From JALJPB01 sp034111045 (GTDB lineage: Bacteria > Pseudomonadota > Gammaproteobacteria > Enterobacterales > Alteromonadaceae), in the NCBI GenBank assembly GCA_034111045.1, contig JAWUYA010000011.1, positions 8,391 through 72,390 of the forward strand: DNA of 64,000 bases. Reading direction: 5' to 3'. The translations under genes and the position numbers were made by a program. Under the pieces are notes generated by a model. It had not been told where the DNA came from, did no database searches, and worked only from the letters and a program-made list of their open reading frames with translations. The stretch's first letter is position 1. Each line of letters opens with the position of its first letter. Shown here piece after piece: positions 61,329 to 64,000 of this stretch.

Positions 61329-62111
61329 TCAGCCCTTAGACTTTAAATGCAGGGTATTGACAAATAACCTTGGGTCGTCAATTTTCTCTAGCATAGGTAT
61401 ATCAGGCAAACAATCGTCATCGACATAGTCAACAAAATTGGCTGACGAATCAAAAACTAAGATATCCAAGGCTAATCGGTCCAATCCGTATAGACCTCGG
61501 TGGATCATATCAGCTGAAAATACTAACAAGTCGCCTGCGGCTAACCCAATTTCCTTTCCAGTTGAGAGACTTTCGCTACTTACTCTCTTATTTTTTTCTA
61601 GTCGCACAGCTTCTTCTTCATCGCTATCCCAACGCTTATGGGTTCCAGGCACTAGCTCCACTCCTAGTTCAGCAAATAAGGGGACCCGAAGGTGTAATAC
61701 TTGAGTGTCATGAATGACTTTTTTTTGTACTTCAACACCATGATCATATTGACAGTCTCTATGCCAGAAATTATTTTGCTGAGAATTACAGGGGTCAAAA
61801 AATAATTGGGTATTCATAAAAGCTGGATTAGCCGGTATAACCGACTCTACAACCTTCATTATTTTTTTTGAGCTGATAAAATTAAAAAGCAGTAGCCGAT
61901 CGTCTATTCCTAAGTATTTACTACCAGTAATTAAAGAAGAATTGAAAGCTTCCTGCTGATAGAAACTTGTGTTGTCATCTTTCCATAACTGATGAAATGC
62001 TAATATTACTTTTCTCAGAGATAAAATTTCAGACGCATTAAAATAATCCCTAATGACAAAGTAGCCGTGATCATCATAATAGCGTGGCAATTGACTCAGA
62101 CTGTCTATCAT
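61329..62111 (-). CDS. phytanoyl-CoA dioxygenase (PhyH) family protein
   Basis: A 260-residue non-heme Fe(II)/2-oxoglutarate dioxygenase. The facial triad begins with HRD (His117, Asp119) in NNFWHRDCQYDHG; the distal His is in FSADMIHRGLYGLDRLALDI, with an Arg after it for 2-oxoglutarate. It could alpha-hydroxylate a branched acyl or another substrate; it converges on the acyl-CoA dehydrogenase but is not proven part of the island. Confidence 0.87.
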   Translation of the reverse strand: MIDSLSQLPRYYDDHGYFVIRDYFNASEILSLRKVILAFHQLWKDDNTSFYQQEAFNSSLITGSKYLGIDDRLLLFNFISSKKIMKVVESVIPANPAFMNTQLFFDPCNSQQNNFWHRDCQYDHGVEVQKKVIHDTQVLHLRVPLFAELGVELVPGTHKRWDSDEEEAVRLEKNKRVSSESLSTGKEIGLAAGDLLVFSADMIHRGLYGLDRLALDILVFDSSANFVDYVDDDCLPDIPMLEKIDDPRLFVNTLHLKSKG

Positions 62112-62758
62112 TAACTACCCTAGCTCCCACTTAATTATAAGAAAAATACTTATTGCCTCTGGCCTTTAAAAATACGGTAGCGGCTAACCGATGATGTTTT
62201 ATCTAGATGTTCTGATCAACTCCGCCAACAAAGGGTTGCGATATTAACAGGGAAGGAGAGATTATCAAGAAAAAATCAAATTATTATCATTAATGATCGG
62301 GCATATAGAAATTAGATATATCACTCAGACAGTTACCATAGTGTGGATAAAGTTCAAAAGACCAATATTGTCAACAATAGAGATTTGTTTAGAGTAGTGA
62401 CAGCAATAACTTAAACAGTTTTTGGCTGTTTGAGCGGTAAATAACAAGAATATTTGAAGGCTTTGATCGGGGGAAGATCAGTTTGTTCACTTATGGGCGT
62501 TTTATTTATTGCTTTGTCATCAGTGCTTCTAAAGACCGAGGGACTTGTGCGGTGTTTGAGTTAACGGCCTTAATTTTCTGCTTATTGCAGCCTATCAGTT
62601 TCAATCAACATTGGAATGGCAGTTACCCCGTTTTATCAGCTGCCTCGTGCTTTTAAGTGGAACAAGGAAATAAATTCTTGCGCCAAGCAAGTCAATCTAT
62701 TTTAGTGATAGAAATAGGCCCAAGAGCTTATTTCTATCTCACTATATTCAACCTTATT
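62112..62758. other. 647-bp gene-poor region between PhyH and pilin genes
   Basis: No confident gene. A stretch at about 62460-62640 has short frames that look vaguely protein-like and may be debris of a lost gene or insertion sequence. A GATAGAAATA/TATTTCTATC inverted repeat lies at 62707-62738, 20 bases from the pilin stop. Confidence 0.4.
62707..62738 (-). terminator. inverted repeat after the pilin gene, possible terminator
   Basis: GATAGAAATA and TATTTCTATC are perfectly complementary over 10 bp and extend with a bulge to TAGTGA. No T-run follows on the minus strand, so termination is uncertain. Confidence 0.4.
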
Positions 62759-63184
62759 TTAGCAACCAGAGGTAGCAGTGACTATACCAGGCGCGTTGGG
62801 AGATGTAGCTTCTGTATATGTGATTGTACATAAAGTAGCAAGTGTATAAACAGCTGCAGTTGCAGTTGTAGTGGGCGTTAAATCAGATGTAACTGCCACT
62901 GCTATACCATTTCTATCTGGATAGCCAGCTGCCATAGCCACGTTATTGCCTTCCATAATCACGTCTGTATTTGAATCACTGCCATTACCATTTGCTAAAG
63001 TCAGGGCATGGGCTAACGCTGAAGCGGTCCGAAGTGAGCCTGCCACAGCTTTAACCACACTAAGTCTAGCCTTATCTTCTATATCAATGAATTTAGGAAT
63101 CGCAAAAACCGATAAAATCGCTAAAATTATGATTACCACGATTAATTCAATTAGGGTGAAACCACCTTGAGTATTAACTTTCAT
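62759..63184 (-). CDS. type IV pilin, MSHA major pilin-like
   Basis: A 141-residue prepilin. MKVNTQGG precedes the processing site with G/FTLIELIVVIIILAILSVFAIPKFIDIEDKAR, the canonical hydrophobic N-terminal helix with Glu5. The C-terminal Cys pair (CTITYTEA...TSGC) would form the D-region disulfide. ATG 63184 with AGGA eight bases upstream is the start; frames further upstream read only a simple repeat (HIHIHTHT). Length and sequence resemble MshA-type pilins; no other pilus genes are in the window. Confidence 0.88.
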   Translation of the reverse strand: MKVNTQGGFTLIELIVVIIILAILSVFAIPKFIDIEDKARLSVVKAVAGSLRTASALAHALTLANGNGSDSNTDVIMEGNNVAMAAGYPDRNGIAVAVTSDLTPTTTATAAVYTLATLCTITYTEATSPNAPGIVTATSGC

Positions 63185-63195
63185 CAAAAACATCC

Positions 63196-63244
63196 TATAT
63201 GTATATGTATGTGTATGTGTATGTATGTGTATGTGTATGTGTAT
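63196..63244. repeat. 49-nt alternating T/purine tract in the pilin leader
   Basis: From 63196 to 63244 every second base is T and the others are A or G, made of (GTATGT)-like units. It lies between a possible -10 (TATAAT, minus strand 63261-63256) and the pilin ribosome-binding site. Confidence 0.85.
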
Positions 63245-63261
63245 TAGCATTGAATATTATA

Positions 63262-63785
63262 TATTAGAATAAAATGAAATGAAATAAAACATGTATTTAG
63301 GTTTTTTATTTCCAAACTCATGGTGTTGATGTGAAGTGCAAAGCAATCAGCTTAAAATCTTCACTACATCACCTGTTATGGCTATGCTCAATTAATAGAT
63401 GCAAAGTAAATTTGTATTGATATCTCCAGGAAGTACATAACCATTTTTTAATTTTATGCCGCAAAAAAGAAGTTCAGGGCAGCCATCATTTTACCTATTA
63501 GAGGCTGATGGTAGAGGGTTATGGGTGCTTTAAAGGTCATTATAAAATTAGCCTTATCAACTCAAATAAATACCATCAAGGCCATAGGGTGAGTCAGTAA
63601 TGAAAACCATGCCAGTGAATTCAAAGCAGCTAATTATATCTTAATGTTTTACTCGGGTAGGGGAAATTAAAGAGCTACCATTTAATAGGGTATATAGTGT
63701 CAATTTAGGATGAAATATAACCTTCATATTTCGAGGCTGGAATTTAGTCAAAAATAAATTTTTATTTGTAATTGAATCAATATGA
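63262..63785. other. gene-poor region upstream of the pilin gene
   Basis: About 520 bases with no supported gene between the pilin promoter region and the tRNA-Val genes. Only short random frames; no repeats or operators recognised. Confidence 0.4.
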
Positions 63786-63861
63786 TGGTGGACGATACTG
63801 GGCTTGAACCAGTGACCCCCGCCTTGTAAGGGCGGTGCTCTCCCAACTGAGCTAATCGTCC
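63786..63861 (-). tRNA. tRNA-Val (TAC), copy 2
   Basis: A 76-base tRNA with encoded CCA on the minus strand. Acceptor GGACGAT/ATCGTCC, anticodon stem around CTTACAA with anticodon TAC, T-arm GGTTCAAGCC. Separated by 31 bases from the identical copy. Confidence 0.96.
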
Positions 63862-63892
63862 ATAATGGATAATTTTTTTGAGTCAAAATAAG

Positions 63893-63968
63893 TGGTGGAC
63901 GATACTGGGCTTGAACCAGTGACCCCCGCCTTGTAAGGGCGGTGCTCTCCCAACTGAGCTAATCGTCC
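63893..63968 (-). tRNA. tRNA-Val (TAC), copy 1
   Basis: A 76-base tRNA with encoded CCA on the minus strand, identical to its neighbour at 63786. First of the pair in transcription order; further copies may lie beyond the window edge. Confidence 0.96.
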
Positions 63969-64000
63969 AGTCATTTTGATCTAGAGTGACTTAAAAATAA

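Noticed and set aside
63185..63250. N-terminal HIHIHTHT extension of the pilin
   Set aside because: It is the translation of the simple repeat; the canonical short prepilin leader starts at 63184 with a proper ribosome-binding site.
63641..63886. 81-codon minus-strand frame over a tRNA-Val
   Set aside because: It includes the tRNA itself; no independent support.

Overview
The window is AT-rich chromosomal DNA of a marine gammaproteobacterium, most likely an Alteromonadales/Colwelliaceae type (Colwellia or Thalassotalea-like). This is inferred from close similarity of the housekeeping proteins to their E. coli counterparts, from a MSHA-type pilin and a PEP-CTERM protein, and from the abundance of lipid-degradation genes. 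No phage, plasmid, CRISPR array or intact insertion sequence is visible.

Layout. 1-12.9 kb is housekeeping: the N-terminal part of dinG (minus) divergent from polB, then metC, a DUF2937 protein, a methyltransferase, trhO, metG divergent from apbC(mrp)-dcd, and a YbhK/CofD-like protein. 13.1-14.3 kb is a tRNA operon (Ala-GGC, then four identical Glu-TTC genes) with a canonical promoter, a GC-rich discriminator, a terminator, and spacers that carry a repeated two-hairpin element. 14.3-22.9 kb holds a CPA2/TrkA-N antiporter, tesA divergent from a ybbA-ybbP ABC system, a PEP-CTERM zinc metalloprotease with a small lipoprotein, a PaiB-like flavoprotein and a TetR regulator. 23.6-26.6 kb is a pair of overlapping FAD oxidoreductases (retinol-saturase/CrtI-like and amine-oxidase-like), followed by an hflX-family GTPase.

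28.3-61.3 kb is the most interesting part: a large lipid/hydrophobic-compound catabolic island. It has a LysR regulator, a histidine phosphatase, several SDRs, three acyl-CoA dehydrogenases, an APH-type kinase, a MaoC hydratase, an MFE-2-like 3-hydroxyacyl-CoA dehydrogenase, thiolase, FadD, a patatin, an MDR reductase, a P460-type cytochrome, a molybdopterin oxidoreductase, a DUF1295 membrane reductase, a beta-propeller protein and a haloalkane-dehalogenase-like hydrolase. A long minus-strand operon follows (nitroreductase, epoxide-hydrolase-like enzyme, DUF2855, BASS transporter, GST, two crotonases, alpha/beta hydrolase), then a TonB receptor. Three promoters in this island share a nearly identical operator-promoter module, GAATAGT-N11-ACTATTC overlapping the -35, with TAGCAT as -10 at fixed spacing. 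This points to one regulon, probably run by the LysR protein encoded beside the first copy. The adjacent acyl-CoA dehydrogenase and APH-like kinase resemble the two halves of ACAD10/11 and the LvaA/LvaC pair, suggesting phosphorylation-dependent handling of 4-hydroxyacyl-CoAs. The MaoC plus MFE-2-like pair indicates R-stereospecific beta-oxidation. The actual substrate cannot be read from the sequence.

61.3-64 kb holds a phytanoyl-CoA dioxygenase-like protein, a MSHA-like pilin whose leader carries a 49-nt alternating T-purine tract, and two tRNA-Val(TAC) genes on the minus strand.
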